From Muricea muricata (taxonomy: Eukaryota > Cnidaria > Anthozoa > Malacalcyonacea > Plexauridae), in the NCBI GenBank assembly GCA_963855995.1, contig OY979723.1, forward strand, positions 1,989,001 through 2,053,000: DNA of 64,000 nt, given 5' to 3'. Positions 25,201 through 38,200 of the stretch are shown here, piece after piece. Every line of letters begins with the position of its first letter. Position 1 is the first letter of the stretch. The position numbers and the translations under genes were made by a program. Below the pieces are notes generated by a model. It saw only the letters and a list, made by a program, of their open reading frames with translations. It did not search any database and had not been told where the DNA came from.

Positions 25201-26201
25201 AGCCAGACGAGATTCCCGTCTTAAGGCTGTTTTACAGTTACGCGTTTTTCACAAGTACGTACACGAGCGTAAAAGTCTAAATCAATTTCAATATCACATT
25301 TGAAATGAATAAATATTCTAATGAAAAGAATTCAGCATTCCCCACAAGTTAGCATACTTTAGTGACTCTATTTTTTAAATACAAACTACTTAGAAGGGCT
25401 TAAACTTTTACGTGCGTGTAAAAAACGGACAACTGGAAAGCAGCCTTAAGTTTCCCGTCTCTTCAGACGGACATGTTAGAGGAGAAAGTTGAGAGGAGAA
25501 ACTCTTCTAGTACGCGATGAACAATTTCTACGAGTTTCCAGTCTATAAGACGAGTGCCGTCTGAGACATGAGTCGCGTTCCTAATGTGAATTCAGCTGAT
25601 GAGTCATAGGCTATAAATAGAGATGACGGTAGCCATCTGCCACAAGAACACTTCCACCTTCTTTGCAAATGGCATCATTCCTCTATAAGGACCAGCTTTG
25701 CAAAATACGCAATAAACAATTGCGTTATCTTATAGTAATGCTAATTATTACAGCCTTACCGTTGTGGAAACCATTTTGCTCAGCCTCACATCGATTCTGC
25801 CCAATCTCTTGTTCCGTATTGCTTTCTTCACTTAACGTGCTCGCTCCACGACTCTTTGGTTTCGGAGGAACGCTAGGCGGACTCGAATCTTGACTCTTTT
25901 CGCCATTCTTGCCAAGATTACCCGGTTTTCGTGGTACGGCCGGTTTTCGTGGTAGGGCAGGTTTTGGTGGGGTTTTAGAAATATTAGAACCGGTTTGATG
26001 AGGTTTTGCAGTTTTGCTATCCAGTCTGTCCGGTTTTAAATCCGGCTCATCCGGTTTCCCAGGTTTACCATTCATACATTTGGGTTTACTGTGGTCTGAA
26101 ACGGTTATCAAGTCACTAGAGCTCAGATTTTCGTAAAAGTGTTTGAACTTGTTCACATTTTCGCCCGCTGGTAGTTTGCCAGTGCTGTTGCCTTTCTGCA
26201 T
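13245..26201 (-). CDS. FGD-family FYVE, RhoGEF and PH domain protein (16 coding exons, 793 aa)
   Basis: Guanine-nucleotide exchange factor of the Cdc42/Rac type that links phosphoinositide membranes to actin. Exons: 25760-26201, 23830-24086, 23285-23383, 22967-23115, 22256-22310, 21719-21820, 21094-21184, 20717-20767, 20319-20377, 19960-20031, 17450-17524, 16684-16944, 15495-15890, 14943-15002, 14358-14461, 13245-13353 (TAA). Every junction keeps frame. ATG at 26199-26201 has an in-frame TGA 9 nt upstream. Residues 1-147 are disordered with PxxP repeats ([16 protein letters not shown]). Residues 148-230 are acidic. DH is about 243-435 ([32 protein letters not shown]). PH1 is about 462-565. 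FYVE is about 583-645 with [14 protein letters not shown] and NRVC motifs, all zinc ligands present. PH2 is about 665-770, and the tail is PTPPPSPG. Domain order and length match vertebrate FGD1-4; which paralogue is not decidable. Expected PI3P binding through FYVE is inferred. Confidence 0.95.
13422..13572. mobile_element. Small MITE-like element
   Basis: Terminal inverted repeats TTAGCTCAGCCGATAGCT and AGCTATCGGTTGAGCTAA, about 150 bp in total, no ORF. Confidence 0.7.
15125..15435 (-). repeat. ~114-bp tandem repeat family A, about three units (FGD intron 13)
   Basis: Reverse-orientation copies: TTTAGGTTTCCTCCTGTAGT, AATAAGGGATGATCCTTACT, GATAGAGCTATCC. They lie between exons 15495-15890 and 14943-15002. 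Confidence 0.85.
15955..16560. repeat. 17-bp minisatellite (FGD intron 12)
   Basis: About 30 degenerate copies of GTATTAGAGAGATGTCT in tandem, between exons 16684-16944 and 15495-15890. The copies near 16220-16320 are the most regular. Confidence 0.9.
17170..17335 (-). repeat. Degenerate copies of 77-bp repeat family C (FGD intron 11)
   Basis: Shares AGAGTTT...CATGTCCTGGTCAAACAAGA and GAGTTTTCTCATGTTTTG with the reverse complement of the array at 48535-49100 in the zinc-finger gene. About two worn units. Confidence 0.65.
17746..19595. mobile_element. 1.85-kb near-perfect palindrome (giant foldback) in FGD intron 10
   Basis: The arms run from CATAGACAATCCAGAAGACA at 17746 to TGTCTTCTGGATTGTCTATG at 19595, with the centre near 18660. 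A 69-codon open stretch is translated identically from both arms (18134-18343 minus, 18988-19197 plus), which shows very high arm identity. Each arm also contains internal tandem units of about 200 bp marked by GCTATCGAATAGGCTAA. No coding gene is recognised. It sits between exons 19960-20031 and 17450-17524 and would give a long hairpin in the pre-mRNA. Confidence 0.9.
20073..20198 (-). other. Possible 126-nt cassette exon inside FGD intron 9
   Basis: Open 42-codon stretch on the FGD strand (starts [15 protein letters not shown], ends [10 protein letters not shown]), bounded by TAG at the acceptor side and GTGAGT at the donor side. It is phase 0 at both ends, like the flanking exons (20319-20377 and 19960-20031), so inclusion would keep the reading frame between the DH and PH1 domains. 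The composition looks coding (acidic, no low complexity) but no family is recognised and other FGD proteins have no insert here. It could equally be a captured fragment of another gene. Confidence 0.4.
21190..21490. repeat. AACTTGTTGACAAG-type dispersed repeat, several copies
   Basis: Runs of short words such as GACTTGTTATCGTC, CAACTTGC, ACTTGCTGCAAAT and CTTGATGAAGCCAACGGG between FGD exons 6 and 7. Similar stretches occur at 24760-24870, 31240-31390, 33660-33775, 36130-36290, 36500-36640, 52675-52945, 55760-55810, 56290-56440, 58815-58940 and 59215-59400. Confidence 0.7.
22480..22655. mobile_element. Foldback element built on a tRNA-like B-box motif
   Basis: Arms: AACGAAAAATTCGCTGTCTCGAGCGGGATTCGAAC and its reverse. 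The inner parts repeat GTTCGAATCCCGCTCGAGAC, a T-arm-like tRNA 3' half. The outer part AGATTCAGATTAATCTGACA is mirrored as TGTCAGATTAATATGAATCT. It is related to the element at 55835-56215. Confidence 0.8.
23413..23810 (-). repeat. 77-bp tandem repeat family B, five units (FGD intron 2)
   Basis: Units contain AAACTGTTGGTTCTCAGTG, GTAGGTAGTGATCTTGAAAT and CACGTCCTTTGTGG. They fill almost the whole intron between exons 23830-24086 and 23285-23383. The same unit, inverted, fills an intron of the zinc-finger gene at 49385-49850. Confidence 0.9.
24460..24720 (+). mobile_element. Remnant of a dispersed element with a short gene fragment (copy 1)
   Basis: Shares about 200 bp with 34690-35040: GAAATCCGACGTTGTGATTG, GTCCAATATGACGTGACATT, TTTACAAAATGGCGA, then GTGAATATTCCC and CGAATAATTGTTAAATA ends. 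In this copy the start of the coding fragment is [15 protein letters not shown] then a stop. Confidence 0.6.
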
Positions 26202-29200
26202 TCTTCGTCAAAAGCTACCACCTTCAATTAAGAAGAAATTTACTGGCAATCATCTATGGACGTCGAGGGTGGGGGAGGCTAGGAAAGCTTGGAAATGTTT
26301 GTGCATAAAACTTTTGGACAATACATGTAGTGTTGGTAGAATTGCAAGATTAAAAGTAACTCTCTGGCAGCCAGGAATATTCCTGAGAGGCATAAAGTGT
26401 GGGCCATTACCCCTCAGCTCTTCGGTGTTAGAAAGTCTGTAATTTCTAAGGCTCAGTCTGTGGAAGTTGGACTGATGTTGGCTATTTATTCCTGATAGCA
26501 GTTCTCACAGAAGGCAAGGTATAAAAATATGTGTTCTTTACAACACAAACATGGGTAAAATGGTGTCCCTCCCAATTCTCTTTGCCCATCTTTGTGAAAA
26601 ACAGTTTAATTTACATATTACTAGCTGAGATCTTGGTGATGCAATTGGGCTTTAATTCGCTTTGCAAATGTCAAAGTTTTCATGTATCGGTCAAGCTGTC
26701 AGATTTGATCTCTCCTAGCTGAGCAATTTTTCCGCCACTTACTATGGATTTCCTTGCGCATATATACATAAATTAAAGAATACAATGTAAGTACAGTGTA
26801 TCAGGAAACTGAATGTTAAACAGAGTTAACCTCACAATTTCCCTTTCAATTAGGAAGTTCATCTAGGCATGCACAGACACTTTGAAGTCTCATGCCCTCA
26901 TCAAAAATAAAAGTTCCTTTACATATTTTGACAGACAGAGGTGGGTTTATTGTTTTTAAGCAGCTGACTGTCACTGGCAACATCATAGTTCAAAGTTACC
27001 AACTTCACCCAAATTTCCTGGAAAGAGTCGACAAAAAGGAAATGTTTCCTAGAGTTTCCATCAATGCTTAGTTGCAGAGCATAAACTTACATCAAACAAC
27101 GTTTCCTGGTATGTTAGACATCAGGTATATATTGTCCACTTTCTGTTTATGGACGAAACTGAGACCACCAGAGCTTATCAAGTGACAGCTAGCTGATTAT
27201 AAAGTTCAGTTTAAAGGGGGAGTCACTATGATATTTTAAACCACTTATATCAATTCTAACAGGAAATGAACAATGTTAAAAATATTGCTTAATAAGGTGA
27301 ATGCCAAGCAGTAGGTCTGCAATATGTAACCACACTGTGAAAACATAGAATATTTGACCTTCGCCCTGGAATTAACAGATGTTTAAAGTCTTATTTTATA
27401 ATTACACAAGGCTTAACCTGGCTGCAATGCACAACAGTAAAATATGTTTAGGAATACGTGCAAACTGTGTTTGCAATCACGCTAAAAGCCCTACTACGAG
27501 TTTTAATTAAAAGAAAGTTTGAAATGATAGTGAATTATAAATATATTGAAATGTATATTACCTGAAACACGAATCTTTGGCAACGAATGCGTTGGACCAG
27601 GTCAGCTGGGGTAAGCCAATTAATGGATACATAAATTGTGGACGGAACATTAAAGTGAGAGTTCTGCATGCAATTTTCGACAAAAACAAAACGCAACTAC
27701 TACACCTGCCTTTTTTGGACATGAAGCAGAACTGTAAACTTGCAGCATATTATATTAGTTGACTTGGTTGAGATGCAATAAACACAGATATTGACACGTG
27801 AATTACACAATCGAATATGGTATTAATCGAGAAAAAAAATGAGGTGGAGGTACGAAACGAGTACGAAAACTGGCCAAAAAGGAAGTTGAATTATCATAAC
27901 AATAAATTACCGTGCCGCTAGGCATGAAAGTCAGACTTAACGTGTCCTGCTTGCTTTTTAAGCACAATATACAAGCCATAATGTTCTGAAACCACCTGTT
28001 TCAAACGACTTGTTCTTATACTGAACAAAATATCTAGCATCACTTTTGCTTTTAAAACACCCCAATCAGCATTTTATATATTAGTTTAGCAACTCGAAAC
28101 TTCCGTGTTTACCATTAAATTATTTCAAAAGGAATTAGGTATAAAAGCGAATGTAACAAGCAAATCCGTTTCAAATTGAAAGGCAGCCGAAGCACACCTG
28201 TTTAAGAATTACATGTTCATATGTTGCAAGGAGATTTCGGCCAATATAAAAGTACAATCGTATAAATCAATAGTCATTAAATTCACGAGCAATGGCAGAC
28301 AAACATAAATTTGCTTTGTTGAATACGAAAGTGATTCAAAGTAAACAAAGGCAATTGGCGTGCTTTCCAGCGAGTTTAGGCAGTATAAACGGGTATTATT
28401 GCACAAATATGTGCCATTTACGCATTTATTGCAATCGCCATGTACAAAGCCATATCAAGACAGCTTAAATTACCTTAAAAGTGTGTACACTTCTTTATGG
28501 GCATGTCATTACAACGACTTATTAAATAAACTTATTCAAACAAGGTCCGATTTCAAGAAATTAATAAGAGCTAGACAATGTCCACTAACCTTGAATCTTC
28601 GACAATCTTTGCTGTGTCGTACAGCTCGCCCCAGACAGTATAATATAAACTCGCCTCCAAAGTTAGATATTGTACTTTTCGTCTTTATTCGCGATAAATA
28701 ATTAATCTTCGGGGCTCCAATGTGCCTCTATGGGAAAGTAACATCTTCCTAATGAGCTACGGTACGTGTAAAACTCTCATACACTTGAGAATCAACCTTA
28801 AAAATCATAAAAATTGAATTACAATGCCTCAAGCTTGTTTTCGAGTGCGTATATGAACAGGAAATTGTGACATTCTGAACAATTAGAATTCCCAACCGCA
28901 GTAATTAACCAATCAGAATGCCCTTCCTAAATATGTCGCCATTCATATCCCCCCCCCCCCCCCCCCTTCAGCAATACGCCAACAGTTTATGATGCAAATT
29001 TCCACCAGTTCGACGCTAAATTCAATCACTAAAGAAATCAATAATAAAATAAGCAATAAATCCACAAAAATCTTATTTTAACATCAAAATCTCTCTTTTA
29101 CAGTACAAACTAATAGTACAAGTTTTGTAATACAGTTTTGCTGATTGTATAAAAAAATTTGGGTTCGCTGTGGTTTACACTAGCACTGTACAACAACGAT

Positions 29201-29233
29201 AAACTTCAACTCTGATCTCTACGACAAGATTTC
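26202..29233. other. Intergenic region between FGD 5' end and Tudor gene 3' end
   Basis: Both flanking genes run minus, so the FGD promoter must lie here unless it has upstream non-coding exons. No coding exon or known RNA is seen. A run of about 18 C lies near 28950. The remainder is AT-rich with no strong repeat. Confidence 0.55.
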
Positions 29234-32200
29234 TTAACCTGGATGTACTGTTAGATTCTTTGGCGACACGACCGACTGCAGTTTGGTGCGAATTTTTGAG
29301 GCGGCCTGGTGGGCAAAACCAGATGCGATCATTTGTTCTGTGATGTTTTGCGACTCTTCCTTGTCCGAGCGGAACAGGTTGACATACATTGTTTTGTTTA
29401 TGCTGCAAAATATCAAACAAAATTTTGATCACAACGCTCTTTCTGGATGTTATTCATTATTAATTATTAACCATTAATAATAATCATTAATCATACATGC
29501 ATACATCTGTAAACCCCATATAAATTAATGCAAATCAGTTACAAACACTTATCAAATCCAACGACCTATTTGGTCGTTTTCTAACTGATTTACATATCGA
29601 ACTCATCTTTATGCATTTATTTTACAAGTTGTTTTCAATACTGGCGTGCGTGTTGTGCTGGATACATATTTGTATATCCAATACAACACGACCGCTCGAT
29701 CGTGTAAACATTACATACAGAGATACAAAGTGGTTGCCATACTTACATAAGTAAGTCGTTAACGACACATTTACTTATATTAGTGAATTGTACAAATTAT
29801 GGAACGATAACTCCAGGTTAGGTTAAAGCCAGTGAACTCTATAAATATTGGAGCGATAACTCCAGGTTTGGCCGAAGCCAAGACTGACAATAAAACTTCT
29901 CTAGCAGATATTTTCAAATCAAATCAAATTCAATATCTCGAAAAGTAAGGCAGTTACAAAAATTATATCAAAGAAGTTGTACTGTGACGTTAACTGATCT
30001 TTTTAATGCAATAAAAACACTGTGGGACAAAATGTCGTTTCACACAAACACTTTGATCAATTATGATTACAGTCAAAGAACAACAACGACGAGAACTTAC
30101 ATCGACAAAACTTGACAAACCAACACTTTGTCGTCAACCAACGTCTTGAAGTGTTCTCTGAAAAAATTCAAAATTTGCGGATTTTTTTTTCCATTAGAAA
30201 AGCTTTGTCCAGGGCAAGTTTTGAAGGGCCGCAAATCTTGTGCTGCAAATCTCGAACGTTTAGCGTATCGTTAAAAAGAGAGCTTCGCAATTTCGAAAGT
30301 TGAAGAACGAAACAAAAGGAAACTGATTTGTAATTCGCTTGTTTTGTCGTCAACTTCGTATTTCGTTAAAAAGAAACTGAGTTCATGATGTACCTACGTT
30401 TAAACTCTAGAGAGAGTTTTCGTACTCGTAAAAGTAACCGGATCCTTGTTTTTCAAACATTACGGCTCGACACAGAGATTCCAATGCATAACAAGCATAA
30501 TTCTCATGCCGCTGGGCGGTTTGGGCGAATAAATGCCTGGGTATTCGTTTTGGTGTTATTTTGTGAAGTTTTGACCGTGTTTTGCTCTTGCAATGAGATT
30601 CAATTTATGCAACCGATTTATGAAACTCATTCATCACAATATCGTGATGCTACGGACCACGGTAATAAACGTCCTTAAATTAACTCAAATTTTTCGCTAA
30701 ATTTAAGTCGTTTGTGAAGCAATATAATAAACTGGAAATTGTTTACTACCGGTGAACAAAAGACCTCAAAGTGTGCGTAAAAAACGCGACCAGCGCCTTG
30801 TTTTTCAACAACTTTTCGGCGTTTTATACGCCGGTAATAAACCGCTTTCTCGTTTCTTATGTATTACGTAACACGACCGCCAGCGTTGTAAATAGCACAT
30901 CGAATCGGACAAGAAAACAATCTTGTGTAAACGAGGTGTTTACTCTGACAGTTTCAATGGATTATTGGCTAACCTTGAATCCTCGGTCCAGTCTTCTGAT
31001 TTCGGTGCGATATCGGACAAGTAACATTCTACGGATCGGAACGGCAGATGAAGAAACTGAGGCATGATGGGATAGATATTGGTTCTGTGAATCCACTCTA
31101 CTATTCCGTAATCAACAAACAGGACCTAAAACATTACGAAAACATCTCTAAATGTCAGCCATTTGTTTGGCACCGAACTGACCACATATAATCATAATTA
31201 ATTATACATTGTAATTCTACACAGCCACATACTTGATACAAGTTTTGGATTTTACCGGAATGATGCAAGTTTGTCATCTATCTTGTTGCATCAACCCCGC
31301 TGGCTTCATCAAGTTGCATCAAGTCTGTGAAACTCATACTTAATGGAAAAGTACTTAATATACTTGCTGCAAGTCACTGCTTGTGGATAGAAAGTTTTGA
31401 CAATTAAAAAAGTCACCTTGTATTTCTGATCTTCCTGTTTACAAATTTTCCCTCGGTACCACATATTATCCACAACAGACCTCGTTACCACTAGTTCACC
31501 CTCAGTTGGTGGAATCAACGAACGCTTACGATTGAACATCTTCGAATAAAAATCCCTATGGAAATTTTCAAACAGGTGTAAATAACTCGCAATCTTTGTC
31601 GCAAATCATTTCAGCATCTATACAACCAACAAGTTTTGCATTCTGATAAATTTAGCCGTTACAAATACAGTCAGTTTAGTTTAGGTTTACTCCAGTATAA
31701 ATAAAGTTAGTTTGGTTTAGGTGTCCTCCAATAGTAACATTATTTTAATAAGAGGTAGTCCTCACTGGACCTCTAGAAAGAACAGTTTAGAACTGATAGA
31801 GCTATCCACTATAAATAAAGTTACTTTAGTTTACGTTTCCTCCTGTAGCAATACTGGGTCAATAAGAGATGATCCTCACTGGACCTCTAGGAAAAACAGT
31901 TTAGAAGTGATATTATGATATTGTGATGCTACTCCGAGTGTAAGCCACACTGGGCAGGCTGAAAAATTTGCCTGGCCACAGCGGGATTCGAACCAGCGAC
32001 CTTTGGAATACTAGTGATAGAGCTATCCAGTCTAAAAGTAAGGTTATATATACATACTCCATCTCTTTCATAAGATTATTAAAATCCTTTAGATTTTCTT
32101 CACCAGATGATTCTTTTCCACTTCGATCTAAAAAAATTCCGGATTGGCATCTCACTCCAGTTACACGCATGCAGCTCGCTGGAATTTCTGACGTTCTAAT

Positions 32201-35200
32201 GGTAATAGCCGATCTGCCACCAACAGCCTCCCCCCCCCCCCCCCCCACCAAAACCGACTTCAAAACTTCTCTTGGTTGTAAGAAGCTAAAGAGGAAACGC
32301 TAAGTGTTTGCCTTCCTTTTTACTGCCAAGAAATTTCGCCAATGATGTTGTTAAAAATGTTCATTTGTGATTTCCAGGCTGTTTGGTCCCCGAAAAAGGT
32401 TTAAAAGTCGATAGTTCTATAGACATTGTTGTTTTTGATCAAAATATGTAAATACAAAGTCCTGAAATAAATTTAAAGCGAAGTTACAGGGTTCCAAAGT
32501 AAAGCGTATCAGGTCGTATGAAAGTGTTTCTTTCGCTCGCTCTATCATAGCTTATATGCTCGTTGTCTTATGCTTGTGTTTATGTCACACACTTCACGTT
32601 GTTCTGCCTTTAGTTCTAGCTTGTACTTGTGAATCCAGTGACTAGGCTTAAAGTCTGGGTCATTACTTACTTTTAATAACTTGACTTGTAAGATTTTCAA
32701 CACCATAAGGCAACTGAACCCAAAAATGTGCTGGATTGTATATGGCCGTGATCCTCGCCAAAACAAAAGCACCAATGTCTGGCAATTTGATTGGATTAGC
32801 TGCGGATCCGAATATGAATACCTGGTTTGACACATCTATACAACAAAAAGATGAACAGATGCTGTTTGGCAAGGCATGTCTTACCAACGGAGCATTACAT
32901 ACAAGAAAAGATATTCTGGTGGAAAATACAGTACCCTGGTCGACGTGTTTATCAGAACATTTGCTTCCACGAAAGCAGCCATATTTAGTGCGATAGAACC
33001 GGCAAATCTTGCCACGATCTTCCTCTGAAACAACACAAGAAAAAGTATGCTTTATAAAAAAACTAACTTTATCTATACTGGATAACTCTATCAGTTCAAA
33101 ACTGTTCATTCTAGAGGTCCGACAAGGATCATCTCTTATTGATGCAGTGTTACTTTAGGAGGAAACCTAAACTGAACTAACTTTATTTATACTGGATGGC
33201 AATATCAGTTCTAAACTGCCCTTCCTAGAGATCCAGTGAGAATAATCTCTTATTGATCCAGTGTTATTGGAGGAGGAAACCCAAACTAAACTGAACTCAT
33301 ACTGGATAGCTCTATCAGTTGTAAATAGTTCTCTTGAAAGCTCAAGTATTACACATTCCTTTTTATCCAAGGATAACCTATACTGTTCCTACACATCTTA
33401 CCATATCCTGTGATGGCGACATCCAAGTTATCAGTTTGAACGCTGTAAGCATTTCGAAATGATTGAAAGTCATGTGACATTGGGTCCCATGGGTCCAGTA
33501 GTTGCGAGGTTGGGCTGATCGGGCTGGATGGGGGACTGGGATTTTGTGAAAGCGGTGGTGTCGATGTGACATCTGTTAGACAAAGAAGCATAACTTGAGA
33601 GCTTGCTCATCATAGGAACTCACCTAACGGAGAAACTCACGAGAGACGAGCAAGTCAGTTGACATCTTGCAACAGTCTTGTTATCAACAAGCTGATATCA
33701 GGATGCGCTCGCATGGCTTGCGACAGCTTGTTGACGACAACTGCTGTTGCAAGTTGTCGCACGGCATTTCCGCTATCTTAGTTTAACCCAAACACGGGGC
33801 TTTAACCTGGAGTACCCTTCCAGAGTACTTTCCAGTACGCCGATTGAAAATCAATCCGAATTCGTGTCAACACTTCTTGCCTCCCACGTTTTTGTCTTAC
33901 CTTGCGAGGTTTTAGCTATATCGAGAAGTTCGCTTTCATGGACTTTGACAACAACGTAATCCTCCTCTTTTGTGTCTCTGCTTGCGACCGCTAAACCCTC
34001 CATTTCTGAACCAATTTCTCCATTCGATTGTACTTGAAAAGTGGCCGGAATATCGTCCGCTTGTGTTTCCGAATAGACTTGTTCATTCCAATTTCCTGCA
34101 GCATCAATGTACGAGGCAGAAAATTCACCCGCCTCACTGTAAACCTCGGTATCAAAGTTTTCTGTGGTAGTATTTACAACATCTACAAATTAAAGACTGC
34201 AGTCTGCTTAAAGGAAATTAAAATGAAGAAGTTCAAATCCCTGAAAAATGCAAATATTTAAATCTTTGGGAAAAATATGTGAATTTGTTTTTAAGTTTGT
34301 TGTACGTTTGCATGGTGAATATCAAATTGAATATAATTTTGTGGCAACGCCAGGTAATTTTATCATCGCAAAATATCAACGCAAAGCTTTCGATCCGTAA
34401 GCTCGGATCTTCATCAGTGCTAATAATAATTATTATTATAATTAATAATATAATCATCATTATTATAATTATAAGTTCTAATAATTACTCGCTATTATAA
34501 TTATAATCATTATTATAACATTTATTATTAGCACTGGTGAAGAATTTTACCTAGAATTTTACTTAGAAATTTTCCGATGTAAACTGTATTCATAAAAAAG
34601 TGCATTTTATACATGTTTTACTAAAGAAGTAATATTACAACAATCATTCGCCTCAGGCTCAGTGATTATGGTACATATTTACCTCGACTTCGTCTCAGTG
34701 AATATTTACCATTAGTATTTTTACACAAGTGAATATAAGAAATCCGACGTTGTGATTGGTCCAATATGACGTGACATTCCTTTATATTCACCTACAGGTG
34801 AATGTAACAGTAGAAACAAGTTTACAAAATGGCGACTAGCCGCCGTTTGGTACAAATTACGGACAAAGAAATAAACAAAATTAAAATAACTTCTGTAAAA
34901 ATACTAAAACAATTATTCACCTCAGGCTCGGTGATTTTCGGGGAATATTCACCTCGACTTCGTCTCGGTGAATATTCCCCGATAATCGCCTCGCCTTCGG
35001 CGAATAATTGTTATATAATCACTTGATCGCCTTGGGCGTATAATTGTTAAATATTGACATTGCTACTGTTGTTTAAAGTGTATAACTCCTGAAATATATT
35101 CGCAGTAAAGTTTCAGGGTTCCAAAGTAAAGCGTATCAGGCGGTATCACGGATGTAGCGTTAGCACCATTAGCGCCTTAGAACAGTTGAAAAATGCCAAT

Positions 35201-38200
35201 TCACCATCAACTATAGGTCCTCTAGCAGGAATCTATACCTTGGGTACATGCTCTGATCAATAAGCTACGCGGGGGGACTGGTCAGAATTGTACCGACATC
35301 TGAAAGGCGTAGCTTCGATTCCTGCCCCGGCGGGCCTATGGTTGAAGATGAATTATTCTCGACTGTTCCAGGCTCTAATATCGAGATGTGTATGATTTCC
35401 ATACTTTAGACAGCAGTTACATTCACTTCTGATCCGTTTTTAACACACCTTTTTCGGCGACTTACCGGTTTCACCATCTTTGATCGAATATGACGAGGCG
35501 TACGTTGCTCTAACCATGGCAGCGTTTATGAATACATCTTTATCGCCGCTGACATCGTAAAGATTCAATTTCAGGACGGGGCCCAAATTAGGCAAACTGG
35601 ACACCTCTCCTTGCGAGTAACTAACGATGCTGTTCAACATTGTCGAATCCCACGGCACAACATAACCGACCAATTTGCGAGCATTCATCGTCAAGCTTTC
35701 GAAATATCGCGTGGAATTCTGCGACCAGTTGGGTTTGAGAGTGACTTCCTCGACAGTCGACAAAGTCCGCTCGAAAAGTTCAACCGCAGTGTCGGAAAAT
35801 AACGACGGTTCCCGGTAGCTCTTCGCAATGCCTTCGGAAATCGACGAACGTATCCGATCTCTTGGGTTATCATCTTCATTGTCCAGGAGCATTTCGAACT
35901 GGTCCACATCGCCGATGGGAATTTGGTCCCTGGAGTCTTCATCCCCGCCCGCTACCACGATACCTTTCTCCGAGCATGGTGATCTTCGTTTTCTGCGCGA
36001 TCCTTGTCTAAGAGATGACTTGAGTTTGCTGCCCTCCTCTTGTTCTGATGTCAAGTCTAAAAATAACGACATGCGATCAATGTCAAATAACGATCACTGA
36101 CAGCAGAAACTGCATAGAAAGAGCCAATCACGTAAATAAATCCAACATCTTGCAGCAACTATGTGCCAACAAGTTAAGCTGCGTTCGCCTTGTTTGTCCC
36201 AAGTTGTTAGAGCAAGTCTGAAACTTGCTGCTAACAACTTGTAAGAAGCTTGTCGATATTATCTGACTTCTTGCAAGGTTGTGCAACAGGACTGATACGG
36301 TAACGATGATATAACAACCAAAAATTCATCAATAATTCGTGACGAATACACAAATAAATATCCACGTTGGTTTACACAAAACTAGTTTTGCTGTGACTTT
36401 CTCGGCTTAAACAACTTCTATATTCATTGAAAAATTCTTCGAAAATGAACTCATAAGATGGGTAGCTACAAAGCCTTTTAAAGCCTTACAAAGCCTTACA
36501 TTTAACGATCAATTCGCAGCAAGTCTGTCCACAACTTGCAACAGACTTTTCGTCAGCATGCTGTCGCAAGCCATGCGAACGCATTCTGTTGTTCTTGTCG
36601 ACAAGTCCGTTGCAAGATGTCAACAGACTTGTTTCGTTTTCGTTGTTACGTTTTTGGCTGTGTATAACGATCGTTGACTGTACTTAGAGAAGAAAACCCT
36701 TGAAATGTCGCCGATGCCTTCTGTGGCTCTGACAGAACTTACCATCAAAAACATTCCCATCAAATTCCTGTTCTATGCTGGGGTTCACGTCTGCCAAAGC
36801 ACAACGCACGATCTGAGCTGGCACGGCCATGAACTGCGGTAACAATTCCCTGAGATCTCCGACGCCGACCTGCTCAATGTTACCAAAGTCGATATAGAAC
36901 ACTTCAACCTTGATGTCTTGTTCGCCCAAGTCTCCTGAACGTAGCACAAGGCCTCGGTACCAGTTTCCGTCTGCCGAAAACTTCGCGCAACAGAATTCGC
37001 CGACTCGAGGCGAGAAATTGCTGGAGCCTTGAGATTCCAAATCTGCAAATGAAATGGTATGGTACAGGTTGTTTAAACACGCTAATTCCCACAGTTAAAA
37101 ACTACTAAATTATACTTTTTTCAACACTGTTCTTTTGCTTACATTTTCAAGCAAAACTTTTACGTTTACTTAAGTAGAATTTTTAGTCATTACTTCCACT
37201 TCCACTCAGAAAAAATTCAGGTGTTGCTTTTTACTTTTACTTAAAGTATTTATGCAACGAAATTTCACCCCAAAGTTTTATAGCCTCAGTGTAAAGTTAA
37301 CGTAAAATGGGTTGATAACTTCTTTTACAGAAGTTCATTATTTTTCTTTTTTAGTGAGAAATTTGGCTTTGAATAATATGCAAATATCATACTCATCATG
37401 GTGCATAATGAGTTTTTAGTGCTATAGGAATTTCTCTTACAGTATCCATGATAAATTGCCAAAAGTTGCACTAAAATACAGCAAATCGGAATTTGTAAGT
37501 TATGATTTTGGAATTTTGTTCGACAAAATTAAATTGTTCGAAAAATCTATGTTGTTTTAAAATACATTATGCACAGTGATGTCATAAGTATGATCATTTG
37601 CATATTTTTCAAAGCTAAATTTCTCACGAAAGATGCCAGACAATGAACTTCTGTAAAAGAAGTTACCAACCCATTTTACGTTAACTCTACACTGACGTCA
37701 AAAAACGTCGGGGTGAAATTTCGTTCCATAAACACTTTAAGTGAAAAAATTAAGTAGTTAACTCTCTGGATATTTACTATTCTATGTCAATATTAAAATA
37801 ATACCAACCTTTATAAATCAGGTTCATTTCGGTCATTAAACTGTCCAAGATACCGGCTTCGCTTGAAATGCAATGAACGTAGAACTCTCCTGGGTCGACA
37901 ATATGAGAAACCAGCATAAACACTGATCCATCAGAATCAACTGGAATGCATGGTGGAGGTACACGACATACCACGTTGTCGTCATGGCTACAGGGGGAGG
38001 TCGCTTCGTGGGCACTTGCATCAAATGTGGGCGAAGTTCCATCGTGGAAACCGCTGGTCACAGAAGAGCTTATGACGCTTTCCGTTTTCGAAACCTGGTC
38101 GCTAGGCGACGATGGAGGGCTGACGTCATCACTAGAGCCAGTGCACAGAGACGATGCGGCGCGTATAGCAAATCCCTCGCGTACAAGCATCTCGTGAAGA

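Noticed and set aside
30755-30830. Minus-strand peptide AEKLLKNKALVAFFTHTL as a missing Tudor exon
   Set aside because: It has no acceptor in the right phase. The exon at 30101-30157 (EHFKTLVDDKVLVCQVLS) fits both phase and the Tudor fold instead.
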